Shown here one piece after another: positions 7,160-15,351 of a stretch of 64,000 nucleotides of DNA (position 1 is the first letter of the stretch; each line of letters starts with the position of its first letter). The notes below the pieces were generated by a model. That model was given only the letters and a program-made list of their open reading frames with translations, was not told where the DNA came from and searched no databases. This DNA comes from Halegenticoccus tardaugens (lineage in GTDB: Archaea > Halobacteriota > Halobacteria > Halobacteriales > Haloferacaceae). The position numbers and the translations under genes are program-made. Location: positions 540,079 to 604,078 of the forward strand of contig NZ_SDIC01000004.1 of the NCBI RefSeq assembly GCF_004116405.1, read 5' to 3'.

Positions 7160-7237
7160 GTGAACCTCGCCATCGCGGTCGCGGGGACGCCCTCGGCGAC
7201 AGCGACGGCCGCGCCTTTTCTCAAAAAACGCCCGTGA
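7160..7237 (+). CDS. Possible leader peptide (25 codons, ends Leu-Lys-Lys-Arg-Pro) before the lysine operon
   Basis: A short frame begins GTG AAC CTC at 7160, almost exactly where transcription should start given the TATA box at 7129-7136, and ends at TGA 7235-7237. It reads VNLAIAVAGTPSATATAAPF and then LKKRP. Lysine is scarce in haloarchaeal proteins, so two adjacent AAA codons near the end, just upstream of a lysine biosynthesis operon, resemble an attenuation leader. The stop overlaps an in-frame GTG at 7234 that could start an extended DapA. It may equally be chance. No conservation can be checked here. Confidence 0.35.
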   Translation: MNLAIAVAGTPSATATAAPFLKKRP

Positions 7238-7329
7238 CGACCGCTCGCGGCGGGGGTGGCGACCTCGTCCCGGGTGACCGCAGGCGGCGCACCGACGGGC
7301 GACCGACCGATCCACACACGATACAGACG

Positions 7330-8289
7330 ATGACAACCACTGGCACGACGTTCGAAGGGGTGTACCCGGCGATGACCACGCCGTTCACTCCGGAGGGCGA
7401 GATCGACTTCGAACAGCTACGAGACGACGCGCGGCGGCTCGAAGCGGCGGGCGTCGACGGGCTCGTTCCGGTCGGATCGACCGGCGAGAGCGCGACCCTC
7501 ACCCACGACGAACACGTCGAGGTGATCGAGGCCGTCGCGGGCGCGGTGACGGACGTCCCCGTGATCGCCGGCTCCGGCTCGAACAACACGGCCGAGGCGC
7601 TCGAACTCTCGCGGCGCTCCGCCGACGCGGGCGCGGACGGCCTCCTCCTCATCTCGCCGTACTACAACAAGCCCGAGCCGGCGGGCATGCTCGACCACTA
7701 CCGGACCATCGCGGACGCGATCGACCTGCCCCAGATCGTGTACAACGTCCCCTCGCGCACGGGGCGGAACATGGCGGTCGACACCGTCGTCGCGCTCGCG
7801 GACCACGAGAACGTCGCCGGCTACAAGGCGGCGAGCGGCGACCTGAACCAGATCTCCGAGATCGTAGAGCGCACGCGCGACCGCGACTTCGACGTGCTCT
7901 CCGGCGACGACGGCCTGACCCTCCCCGTCCTCTCGGTGGGCGGCGTCGGCACGATCAGCGTCGTCGCCAACGTCGAACCCGAGCGCGCCTGCGCGCTCGT
8001 GGGGGCGGCCCTCGAGGACGACTACGAGCGCGCCCGGCGCATCCACCACGAACTCGGGCCGCTCGTCCGGCACCTGTTCGTCGAGACGAACCCCATCCCG
8101 GTGAAGGAGGCGATGGAGCTCCGCGGCTACGGCCCGGCCCGACTCCGCCCGCCGCTCTCCCGGCTGTCCGACGAGCACGTCGACCGCCTCCGGGAGCTTC
8201 TGGCCGACCTCGACGGCGAGAGCGAGGCCGAACGCGGCGGGGAGCGGGAGGCCGAACCGACGGCGACCGAGGCGGGGGCCGACCGGTGA
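7330..8289 (+). CDS. dapA: 4-hydroxy-tetrahydrodipicolinate synthase
   Basis: First step of the diaminopimelate branch: condenses pyruvate with aspartate semialdehyde. 319 residues from ATG 7330; an upstream in-frame GTG at 7234 would add 32 Arg/Gly-rich residues with no family counterpart, so I reject it. Motifs: GVDGLVPVGSTGESATLT (pyruvate and entry residues), IVYNVPSRTG with catalytic Tyr138, and VAGYKAASGD with Schiff-base Lys166. About 25 acidic C-terminal residues exceed the usual length. It is first of six genes with overlapping or short junctions. Confidence 0.95.
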   Translation: MTTTGTTFEGVYPAMTTPFTPEGEIDFEQLRDDARRLEAAGVDGLVPVGSTGESATLTHDEHVEVIEAVAGAVTDVPVIAGSGSNNTAEALELSRRSADAGADGLLLISPYYNKPEPAGMLDHYRTIADAIDLPQIVYNVPSRTGRNMAVDTVVALADHENVAGYKAASGDLNQISEIVERTRDRDFDVLSGDDGLTLPVLSVGGVGTISVVANVEPERACALVGAALEDDYERARRIHHELGPLVRHLFVETNPIPVKEAMELRGYGPARLRPPLSRLSDEHVDRLRELLADLDGESEAERGGEREAEPTATEAGADR

Positions 8290-9107
8290 GTTCGGGGTCG
8301 TCCTCGGCCGGATCGAAGCCGGTCAGCGTCGCCGTCACCGGGGCCGGCGGGCGCATGGGCCGCGAGGTGATCCGCGCGGCGACCGCCCGCGACGACGCGG
8401 CCGTCGGCCTCGCGGTCAACCGGAGCGAGGTCGGGGAGATCGAGGGCGTCGCGGTCGAGCGCGCGGCCGACCTGCCCGACCTCCTCGCGGCGCGCGAACC
8501 CGACGCACTCGTGGACTTCACCGGCCCCGACTCCAGCGTCGAGTACGTCGCCGCCTGCGCCGAGGCGGGCGTCCCGGCCGTCGTCGGCACCACCGGCTTC
8601 GACCACGGCGGCACGGCGGCGCTGCGCGAGGCGGCGGCGGAGATCCCGGTGTTGAAGGCGGCGAACTTCGCCCGGGGGGTGGCGGCGCTCCGCCGGGCGG
8701 TCCGCGAGGCCGTGACGGCGCTGCCGGGGTACGACGTCGAACTGACCGAAACCCACCACAACGGCAAGCGCGACGCGCCCAGCGGGACCGCGAAGTCGCT
8801 CCTCGACGACGTCGAGGACGCGCTGGCCGGCTCCGAGACGGGTGGCCGCGACGCGGACCTCGTTCACGGGCGGGAGGGCGACCGGCCGCGCCGGCGCGGC
8901 GAGATCGGCGTCCACGCCCGCCGGGCGGGCGATATTACGGGCGAGCACGAGGTGCTCGTCGCCGGGGACCACGAACTGCTTTCGCTCACGCACCGCGCGG
9001 AGTCCCGCGGCGTCTTCGCCGAGGGGGCGCTCGACGCGGCGGCGTGGGTCGTCGGCCGCGAGGCCGGCGAGTACGACTTCTTCGACGTGATCGGTGATTC
9101 ACCATGA
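8286..9107 (+). CDS. dapB: 4-hydroxy-tetrahydrodipicolinate reductase
   Basis: NAD(P)H-dependent reductase following DapA. 273 residues from GTG 8286, overlapping the dapA stop (GTGA). The N-terminal Rossmann motif is VAVTGAGGRMGREV, followed by the DFTGPDSSVEYV and GTTGFDH loops. The signature ELTETHHNGKRDAPSGTA contains the catalytic His pair and Lys. The GEHEVLVAGDHELLSLTHRA segment near the end completes the family pattern. Confidence 0.96.
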   Translation: MSSGSSSAGSKPVSVAVTGAGGRMGREVIRAATARDDAAVGLAVNRSEVGEIEGVAVERAADLPDLLAAREPDALVDFTGPDSSVEYVAACAEAGVPAVVGTTGFDHGGTAALREAAAEIPVLKAANFARGVAALRRAVREAVTALPGYDVELTETHHNGKRDAPSGTAKSLLDDVEDALAGSETGGRDADLVHGREGDRPRRRGEIGVHARRAGDITGEHEVLVAGDHELLSLTHRAESRGVFAEGALDAAAWVVGREAGEYDFFDVIGDSP

Positions 9108-9949
9108 GCCTTCGAACCGACATCGACGACCTGTGGCAGCGACGCGAGAACGACGAGATCGACGCAGAGATCGCCGGCTCCGGCGCGCTCTCGACGCTCG
9201 AAGAGTTCCTGAGCGCGCTCGAGACCGGCGAGATCAGGGCCGCCGAGAACGTCGGCGGGACCGGCCCCGGCGCGTGGACGGTCAACGAGTGGGTGAAACG
9301 CGGCATCCTGCTCAACTTCGGCCTGCGGGAGATCCAGCCGCGCGCCTACGGCGGCGTCACCTACCACGACGTGCTCGCGCTCCGGGACACCGCGGACTTC
9401 GCCGCGCGGAGCACGCGAAACACGCCCGACGGGACGACCGTCCGGCGGGGCGCGTACCTCGGCGAGAACTGCATCATGATGAGCCCGTCGTTCGTCAACG
9501 TCGGCGCGCACGTCGGCGACGGGACACTCGTCGACTCCTGCGACACCGTCGGCTCCTGCGCGCAGATCGGCCGGAACGTCAAGCTCGGAGCGAACACGCT
9601 GATCGGCGGCGTGCTCGAACCCGTCGAGAGCAACCCGGTCGTCGTCGAGGACGGCGTCTCCCTCGGGGCGGGCTGCCGCGTCACCTCCGGGTTCGTCGTC
9701 GGCGAGAACTCCGTCGTCGGGGAAAACACCCTGCTGACGCCGCGCATCCCGGTGTACGACCTCGTCGAGGACGAAGTGATCTACGGCCACCTCCCCGCCG
9801 AGCGCCGGGCGTTCACGCGATTCGTCGAGTCCTCGATCGGCGACCACGAACTCTTCGCGGGCGGCGCGTACAAGCCCGCGGTCGTCGCGCTCGACGTGGA
9901 GGAGGACACCCTCGACGCGACCCGCCGCGAGGAAGCGCTGCGCGAGTGA
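9104..9949 (+). CDS. dapD: Tetrahydrodipicolinate N-succinyltransferase
   Basis: Transfers a succinyl (or other acyl) group to tetrahydrodipicolinate, committing the pathway to the acylated route. 281 residues; ATG overlaps the dapB stop. After a helical N-terminal domain (to about 100) there is a left-handed beta-helix with hexapeptide-type repeats: VRRGAYLGENCIMM, VNVGAHVGDGTLVDSCDTVGS, AQIGRNVKLGANTLIGGV, VVVEDGVSLGAGC. The family motif NVGAHVGDGTLVD is clear. Presence of DapD and DapE shows that the acyl branch, not the dehydrogenase or DapL branch, is used. Confidence 0.96.
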   Translation: MSLRTDIDDLWQRRENDEIDAEIAGSGALSTLEEFLSALETGEIRAAENVGGTGPGAWTVNEWVKRGILLNFGLREIQPRAYGGVTYHDVLALRDTADFAARSTRNTPDGTTVRRGAYLGENCIMMSPSFVNVGAHVGDGTLVDSCDTVGSCAQIGRNVKLGANTLIGGVLEPVESNPVVVEDGVSLGAGCRVTSGFVVGENSVVGENTLLTPRIPVYDLVEDEVIYGHLPAERRAFTRFVESSIGDHELFAGGAYKPAVVALDVEEDTLDATRREEALRE

Positions 9950-9954
9950 TCCCC

Positions 9955-11247
9955 ATGACCGGCCCCGACGACTCCGGCGCGATCGCCGCGCGCGACCCCG
10001 ATGGACGAGAAAACGCCGACAACCCGCCGATCCGCCGCCTCGAAGACTGGGACGCCGAGGCGCTGCTCGCGCTCGCCGACGAGTACGACACCCCCCTGTA
10101 CGCGATCGACCTCGACCGGGTGCGCGAGAACTGCGAGCGCCTGCGCGCGGCGTTCCCCGACGCCGAGGTCCGCTACGCCGCGAAGGCGCACACCGGCCGG
10201 GCGGTGCTCGAAACCGTCCGCGACGCCGGGATGGCCGCGGAGTGCGCCGCCGCCGGCGAGGTGAAGCGCGCCCTCGACGCGGGCTTTTCGGGGGACGGGA
10301 TCCAGTACACCGCCGTCAACCCGCCCGCTCGCGACCTCGACTACGTCGTGGAGCGGTGGGGCGAGCACCCGGACCTGACGGTGACGGCGGGCGCGACGGA
10401 CACGATCGACCGCCTGCGCGAGCGCGGCTTCGACGGCCGCCTGTGCGTCCGGGTGAACCCGGGCGTCGGCGCGGGCCACCACGAGAAGGTCCGAACCGGC
10501 GCGAACGCGAAGTTCGGCGTCCCGTACGACCGCGCCGCCGCGGTCGTCGACGCGGCCCGCGCCGACTTCGACGTCGTCGGAATCCACGCCCACGCCGGCA
10601 GCGGCATCTCCGGCGACGACCTGGCGAACCACCGCGAACTCGTCCGGCGCATGGGCGACCTCGCGCGCGAGGTCGGCGGCCTCGAGTTCGTCGACGTCGG
10701 GGGCGGCTTCGGCGTCCCCTACCGCGAGGACGAACCCCCACTCGACCTCGACGCGGTCGCGGACGCCACGCGCGACGCGCTCGGCGACGCGGACGCGACG
10801 CTCGCGGTCGAACCGGGGCGATACGTCGTCGCGGACGCGGGCGTCCTCCTCGCGCGGGTCAACACCGTAAAGGAGTTCCCCGATACGACCGTCGTCGGCG
10901 TCGACGCGGGGATGACGACGCTGCTCCGGCCCGCGATGTACGACGCCTACCACGCGATCCGGAACGTCACGGATCCTAACGGACCGGCAATTCCTGTCAC
11001 GGTCGCGGGGCCTATTTGTGAAAGCGCGGATGTGTTATGCGAAGACAGGCCACTGTCGCGTCCCTCGCGCGGCGACGTCCTCGCCGTCGGGAACGCGGGC
11101 GCGTACGGGTACGAGATGTCGAGCACCTACAACTCCCGTCCCCGGCCGGCGGAGGTCGCCCTCTCGGGCGGCCGCGCCGGGCTCGCCCGCAGGCGCGAAC
11201 GGCTGGCGGATCTGACCGAGTTGGAAACCGATGCACCACCGAACTGA
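9955..11247 (+). CDS. lysA: Diaminopimelate decarboxylase
   Basis: PLP enzyme for the final step, meso-diaminopimelate to lysine. 430 residues from ATG 9955; an in-frame GTG at 9946, overlapping the dapD stop, is an alternative. PLP Lys77 is in VRYAAKAHTG; DVGGGFGVPY and VEPGRYVVADAG follow. The substrate and dimer-site motif GPICESADVLCEDR is intact. Bases 10970-11054, which encode that motif, are GC-poor for this gene and use TTA, AGG, ATT, CCT and GAA codons that are rare elsewhere in the gene. Confidence 0.96.
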   Translation: MTGPDDSGAIAARDPDGRENADNPPIRRLEDWDAEALLALADEYDTPLYAIDLDRVRENCERLRAAFPDAEVRYAAKAHTGRAVLETVRDAGMAAECAAAGEVKRALDAGFSGDGIQYTAVNPPARDLDYVVERWGEHPDLTVTAGATDTIDRLRERGFDGRLCVRVNPGVGAGHHEKVRTGANAKFGVPYDRAAAVVDAARADFDVVGIHAHAGSGISGDDLANHRELVRRMGDLAREVGGLEFVDVGGGFGVPYREDEPPLDLDAVADATRDALGDADATLAVEPGRYVVADAGVLLARVNTVKEFPDTTVVGVDAGMTTLLRPAMYDAYHAIRNVTDPNGPAIPVTVAGPICESADVLCEDRPLSRPSRGDVLAVGNAGAYGYEMSSTYNSRPRPAEVALSGGRAGLARRRERLADLTELETDAPPN

Positions 11248-11274
11248 ACCGACTTCCGACCGCGGAATCGACCT

Positions 11275-12177
11275 ATGAGCCTTCGACACGACGACCGCGT
11301 ACCGTTCGAAAAGTACCACGGAACGAGCAACGACTTCGTCATCGTCGACGCGGACGCGTTCATCCCCAACCGGGGCGCGTTCGCGACAACCTACTGCGAC
11401 CGCGACACCGGTGCCGGGGCCGACGATCTCGACGACGTCACCCCCGACGAGGGCGGACGCGTCGGGGCGGACGGCGTCCTCTTTCTCGCGCTGGAGGACC
11501 AGTACTCGCCGCCGCGGGTGATCATGACGCTCGTTCAACCGGACGGGTCGACCGCCGCGATGTGCGGCAACGGCGCGCGCTGCGCCGCCGCGTGGGCCGC
11601 CGGGCGGACCAACCGCCGCGAGGTGATGGTCGACACGCAGGCGGGGACCCGCCGCGCCCGAATCCACGCCGACGGCGACGTCACCATCGAGATGGGCGTC
11701 CCCTCCTTCTCGCCGCGAGACGTACCCCTCGCGCGCGACGAGCCCCTCGTCGCGGAGGAGGTCGAGGGCGTCGAGGTGACGGCCGTGAACACGGGCGTCC
11801 CCCACGCGGTCGCGTTCGTCGACGACGTGGCCGGGGTGGACGTCGAGGCGGTCGCGCCGGCCGTCCGGCACGCGGGGGCGTTCCCCCGCGGCGCGAACGT
11901 GACCTTCGCCTCCCGCACCGAAGACGGCGAATTCGTCCAGCGGACGTTCGAGCGGGGCGTCGAGGGCGAGACCCGGTCGTGCGGCACCGGCGCGGTCGCC
12001 GTCGTCGCCGCCGCGAAGCGCCTGGGCCTCCGCGACGGGGACGGCCCCGTCGCCGTCAGTCCGCCGGGCGGCGAACTGGAGATAACCGTTCCCGATCGAG
12101 GAACCGCGACGCTCCGGGGCCCGGTCGTCCGCGAGTACGCCGGCGAACTCCGCCGTCGACCCGCCGACGGGGCGTAG
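11275..12177 (+). CDS. dapF: Diaminopimelate epimerase
   Basis: Converts LL- to meso-diaminopimelate by a two-cysteine mechanism. 300 residues. Catalytic Cys97 is in AAMCGNGARCAA and Cys236 in GETRSCGTGAVAV; the N-terminal EKYHGTSNDFVIVD is the family start. An acidic insertion (around residues 43-60) is unusual in bacterial enzymes. It starts 28 bases after lysA. Although it acts before LysA, gene order does not follow pathway order. Confidence 0.96.
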   Translation: MSLRHDDRVPFEKYHGTSNDFVIVDADAFIPNRGAFATTYCDRDTGAGADDLDDVTPDEGGRVGADGVLFLALEDQYSPPRVIMTLVQPDGSTAAMCGNGARCAAAWAAGRTNRREVMVDTQAGTRRARIHADGDVTIEMGVPSFSPRDVPLARDEPLVAEEVEGVEVTAVNTGVPHAVAFVDDVAGVDVEAVAPAVRHAGAFPRGANVTFASRTEDGEFVQRTFERGVEGETRSCGTGAVAVVAAAKRLGLRDGDGPVAVSPPGGELEITVPDRGTATLRGPVVREYAGELRRRPADGA

Positions 12178-12194
12178 CTCTCTCCTCTCCTCCC

Positions 12195-13286
12195 GTGTCC
12201 TTCGATCCGATCGAGTTTCTGGAGTCGGCCGTCCCGATCGCCTCCCACGAGGGCGTCGGAGAGATGCGGGCCTTCCTCGTCGACGCGCTCGCGGCGCACG
12301 GCGTCGGCGCGGACGTGGACGACGCGGGCAACACCGTCGCGAGCAAGGGCTCCGGATCGCCGCACGTCGTGTTGAACACGCACATCGACACCGTTCCGCC
12401 GCACGTCCCCTACGGGCGCGAGCGGGGGGTGATCCGCGGCCGCGGCTCCTGCGACGCGAAGGGACCGCTCGCCGCGCTGCTGTCGGCGTTTCTCGCGGTC
12501 GATCCCGGCGACGGCGGCGGGCGCGTCACGCTCGCCGTCACGCCCGACGAGGAGCGGCTCTCGACGGGAGCGGCGGCGCTCGACCTCGACGGCGACGCGT
12601 ACGTCGTCGGCGAGCCGACGGGCCTCGACGTGTGCAACGCCGCGAAGGGACGCTTCCAGGGGACGATTCGCCTCGCGGGGAGCGCCGCCCACGCCGCCGA
12701 ACCAGACTCCGGCGTCAACGCCGTCGCGGCCGCCGAGTCGGCGCTGGGGGCGCTCCGAACGTTCGACGAGAACCGCGACCCCCACCCGTCCCTCGGTTCG
12801 GCGACGCTCACCCCGACGACCGTCTCGGGCGGCGAGGCGACGAATCAGGTTCCCGCCGAGTGCCGCATCGTCGTCGACCGCCGGAGCGTTCCGCCGGAAA
12901 CCGCCGCGGGCTTTCGCGAGTCGCTGGAGCGACACCTCCGCGAGGCCGTCCCAGCCGACGTCGACGTCGAGTTCGCCCTGACGCCGCGCGAGACGCCGTT
13001 CCTGGAGGCGTTCGCCACGCCCGAGGACGAGCCGCTCGTGCGCACCCTCGCTGCGGTCGCGGCGCGAGCGTCGAACGGCGCGGGCGGCGAGGTGCGTCCC
13101 TTCGCCGCCGCGACCGAGGCGTCGTACTTCGCGCCCGCGCCGACCGTCGTGTTCGGTCCGGGCGTCCTCGCGGACGGCGAGGGTGCCGTCGCCCACGCCG
13201 AGCGGGAGTACGTCCGGACCGCCGAGGTCCGGACCGCCGCGGCCGCGGTCGAGGAGACGCTCCGGACGTTCGTCACCTCAGATTGA
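12195..13286 (+). CDS. dapE: M20-family deacylase, probable succinyl-diaminopimelate desuccinylase
   Basis: Zinc peptidase-family hydrolase that removes the acyl group before epimerisation. 363 residues from GTG 12195, 18 bases after dapF. Metal and catalytic residues: NTHIDTVPPH (His63, Asp65), RGRGSCDAKGP (Asp87), TPDEE (Glu119, Glu120) and VGEPTGL (Glu140). The dimerisation domain has GSAAHAAEPDSGVNAV. Operon position makes DapE the likely role; by sequence alone, ArgE or LysK-type deacylases would also fit. The aminotransferase DapC is not in this operon. Confidence 0.88.
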   Translation: MSFDPIEFLESAVPIASHEGVGEMRAFLVDALAAHGVGADVDDAGNTVASKGSGSPHVVLNTHIDTVPPHVPYGRERGVIRGRGSCDAKGPLAALLSAFLAVDPGDGGGRVTLAVTPDEERLSTGAAALDLDGDAYVVGEPTGLDVCNAAKGRFQGTIRLAGSAAHAAEPDSGVNAVAAAESALGALRTFDENRDPHPSLGSATLTPTTVSGGEATNQVPAECRIVVDRRSVPPETAAGFRESLERHLREAVPADVDVEFALTPRETPFLEAFATPEDEPLVRTLAAVAARASNGAGGEVRPFAAATEASYFAPAPTVVFGPGVLADGEGAVAHAEREYVRTAEVRTAAAAVEETLRTFVTSD

Positions 13287-13385
13287 CGCGTCGTCGGACG
13301 GGGCCGCGGTTTCCCGATTCGTCCGCCGCCGAGCGGTGAATCACCCGATTTACGGTATTTCACGCGATTCGAACTATCCGCACCG

Positions 13386-13390
13386 TTTAT
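13386..13390 (+). promoter_or_regulatory. TATA-like element of the stress-protein gene
   Basis: GTTTATAGG places transcription start near 13413-13416, matching the second in-frame ATG (13416) rather than the first (13395). It decides the start chosen for the next gene. Confidence 0.5.
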
Positions 13391-13415
13391 AGGGATGAGG
13401 AATCACAGGAGAGCC

Positions 13416-14333
13416 ATGCGAGTGGGTTCGACGGTCGCGCTCCAATCGCTCCCGTCCGACGGCCCGACCGCCCCCGCCGGGGAGGCGATCTTGGTCCCGA
13501 TCCTCGAAGCCGACGAAACGTCCGAGAGTCGGGTCCTCGCCAGCGCGCTCGCGGCCGAGCGCGGCGCGGAGATCCTGTTTCTCCGCCCCGTGTATTCGCC
13601 GGGGTCGATGCCGGTCGAGTTCGACGGGGAGACGCGGGCGGAGCACCACCTCGTCGCAAAGCACGTCTGGCGGACGACGAAGGATCTCGCGGGGGCGACG
13701 GACGTCTCCGGCGAGGTGCTGGTCGGCCGCGACCCCGTCCGCACCGTCTCGGAGGTCGTCGACGGCCGCGACGGCGCGACGGTCGTCCTTCAGGAGTCGC
13801 CGTCCGGGGACTTCTGGAACGGCGTCCGCCAGAGCGTCGTCGAACGGATCGCGACCCACGTCGACGCCGACGTCGTCGTCGCGAACGGCCGCGGCACGCT
13901 CGACACCGTCTCGTCGATCCTCGTCCCGGTCGCGGGCGGCCCCCACTCCGGGTTCGCCGTCGACGCCGCGACGGCGCTCGCGAGGCGGACCGGCGCGTGG
14001 GTCGACCTCGTCCACGTCGTCGACCCGGACGCCTCGGACGAGGAACGACACCGGGGGGAGGAGCGCCTCGCCGCCGCGAGAGAGCGGACGGACGGGTTCG
14101 AACGCGTCGATCCGTGGCTCCTCGAAGCCGAGGACGTCGCGGGGGCGATCATCGAGCAGGCCGACTACTACGACGTCACGGTGCTCGGCGCGCCGACGAA
14201 GAGCCGCCTCCGGCAGTTCGTCTTCGGCTCGACGACCGACGCGGTCCGCCGAGACGCCGATGCGCCGGTCGTCATCGCCCGCCGGCGAACCGGCGACGGG
14301 TGGCTCGGCCGCTGGCTCAAAAACGACGAGTAG
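13416..14333 (+). CDS. Tandem universal stress protein (two UspA domains)
   Basis: Probable nucleotide-binding stress protein, 305 residues. Domain 1 (about 15-150) starts EAILVPILEADETSESRVLASALA. Domain 2 (about 155-290) starts SSILVPVAGGPHSGFAVDAATALARRTGAWVDLVHVVD and ends VLGAPTKSRLRQFVFGSTTDAVRRDADAPVVIARR, which carries the G-x(9)-G-S/T-type ATP-binding pattern. Domain 1 is more divergent. ATG 13416 was chosen from promoter spacing. The last residues (GWLGRWLKNDE) are not part of the fold. Confidence 0.85.
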   Translation: MRVGSTVALQSLPSDGPTAPAGEAILVPILEADETSESRVLASALAAERGAEILFLRPVYSPGSMPVEFDGETRAEHHLVAKHVWRTTKDLAGATDVSGEVLVGRDPVRTVSEVVDGRDGATVVLQESPSGDFWNGVRQSVVERIATHVDADVVVANGRGTLDTVSSILVPVAGGPHSGFAVDAATALARRTGAWVDLVHVVDPDASDEERHRGEERLAAARERTDGFERVDPWLLEAEDVAGAIIEQADYYDVTVLGAPTKSRLRQFVFGSTTDAVRRDADAPVVIARRRTGDGWLGRWLKNDE

Positions 14334-14354
14334 CTTCGAGCGGCGCGCCCGCGC

Positions 14355-14609
14355 CTACCCGAAAAACAGGTCGACGAGGTTGCCGCTCGACTGACCGCGG
14401 TACAGCTCGGAGTAGCCGCAGTTCGTACAGGAGATGACGGTAAAGCTGCGGTTCTGGATGTCGAACATCTTCGAGAGGCCGGACCCGGTCGTCGAGATGG
14501 AGTCGGTCTCCGTCTCGTCGTGACCGCACTTCGGACAGCCGCGATCGCCGCCGACCGGTTCGTGGGAAGGTCCGCCGGCGGTGTCGTCTCGTTCGTCTGG
14601 AGGGTTCAT
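14355..14609 (-). CDS. Small zinc-ribbon protein
   Basis: 84 residues. Two CxxC pairs, CPKCGHDE (around residue 25) and CTNCGYSELY (around residue 61), with DSISTTGSGLSKMFDIQNRSFTVIS between, match the predicted nucleic-acid-binding zinc-ribbon family COG3478. The N-terminal 20 residues are polar and disordered. It converges on the stress-protein gene with a 21-base gap. Function unknown. Confidence 0.8.
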   Translation of the reverse strand: MNPPDERDDTAGGPSHEPVGGDRGCPKCGHDETETDSISTTGSGLSKMFDIQNRSFTVISCTNCGYSELYRGQSSGNLVDLFFG

Positions 14610-14676
14610 ACGGCGTACGTGTTAGCGGAGGGGCACAAAAAGGTACCGAGGAGGGGAGAGTCGACGGTGCGGTCGG

Positions 14677-15351
14677 TCACCGCCCGGCGCGCGCGGCGTC
14701 ACCGTCGCCCCGACGGCGTCCGCCTCCCGGCGGGCGTCGCCCGCGCGGTTCGTCCCCGATCCCGCGGAACAGGAGCACGAGGCCGAAGGCGAGCGGCGAG
14801 AGCACCCCGGCGACCAATCCGCCCGCGACGAGTTCCGCCCCGGAGACGTCCGGCGCGCCGCCGCCGCTTCCGGCCCCCGCTGCGTCGCCGACGACGATCG
14901 CGCCCTTCATTCCCACCGCCTCGTGGGGCGCGCAGACGTACTTCACCACCCCCTCCGACTCGGCGGCGCGTTCGAAGGTGAACCCCGCCTCGCCCGAGAG
15001 GTCGCTCTCGAACGACCCGTCCTCGGCGACGACGTTGTGGCTGCCGCCCTCGCCGGTCCACTCCCAGACGATCGTGGTTCCGGGGTCGACCCGAACGGCG
15101 GCGGGTTCGAAGCCGAACGCGTCGCCGTTCGCGTCCGCGCCGACCTCGACGGTGACCGCGTCGGACCCGCGCTCGTCGACCGTTCCGTCGAAGTTGTCCA
15201 CGTCGTCGAACCAGTCGCCGTAGTCCGGTTCGGCCCGCGCCGCCGCCGAACCGCCCCCGAGCGCGATCGCCGGCCCGGCGGCCGCCGCCGTCGCCGCGCC
15301 GACCGAGGCCCGCAGCGCCGTCCGACGCGAGAGGGCGTTCCCGTCGCTCAT
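14677..15351 (-). CDS. Halocyanin-like blue copper protein, membrane-anchored
   Basis: Exported electron carrier of the plastocyanin/halocyanin family, 224 residues from ATG 15351. A Tat signal (LSRRTALRASVGAATAAAAG) lies at residues 8-27. The copper ligands are His105 (GGSHNVV), Cys140, His143 and Met148 (KYVCAPHEAVGMKG). A C-terminal hydrophobic stretch (around 172-195, GGLVAGVLSPLAFGLVLLF) followed by an Arg-rich tail anchors it with the copper domain outside. It overlaps the multicopper oxidase gene by 4 bases, so it probably passes electrons to that enzyme. Confidence 0.9.
   Translation of the reverse strand: MSDGNALSRRTALRASVGAATAAAAGPAIALGGGSAAARAEPDYGDWFDDVDNFDGTVDERGSDAVTVEVGADANGDAFGFEPAAVRVDPGTTIVWEWTGEGGSHNVVAEDGSFESDLSGEAGFTFERAAESEGVVKYVCAPHEAVGMKGAIVVGDAAGAGSGGGAPDVSGAELVAGGLVAGVLSPLAFGLVLLFRGIGDEPRGRRPPGGGRRRGDGDAARAGR

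Noticed and set aside
7234..7329. Extended DapA start (GTG 7234)
   Set aside because: The added 32 residues are Arg/Gly-rich with no family match; ATG 7330 gives the normal DapA start. Kept only as a point in the leader-peptide finding.
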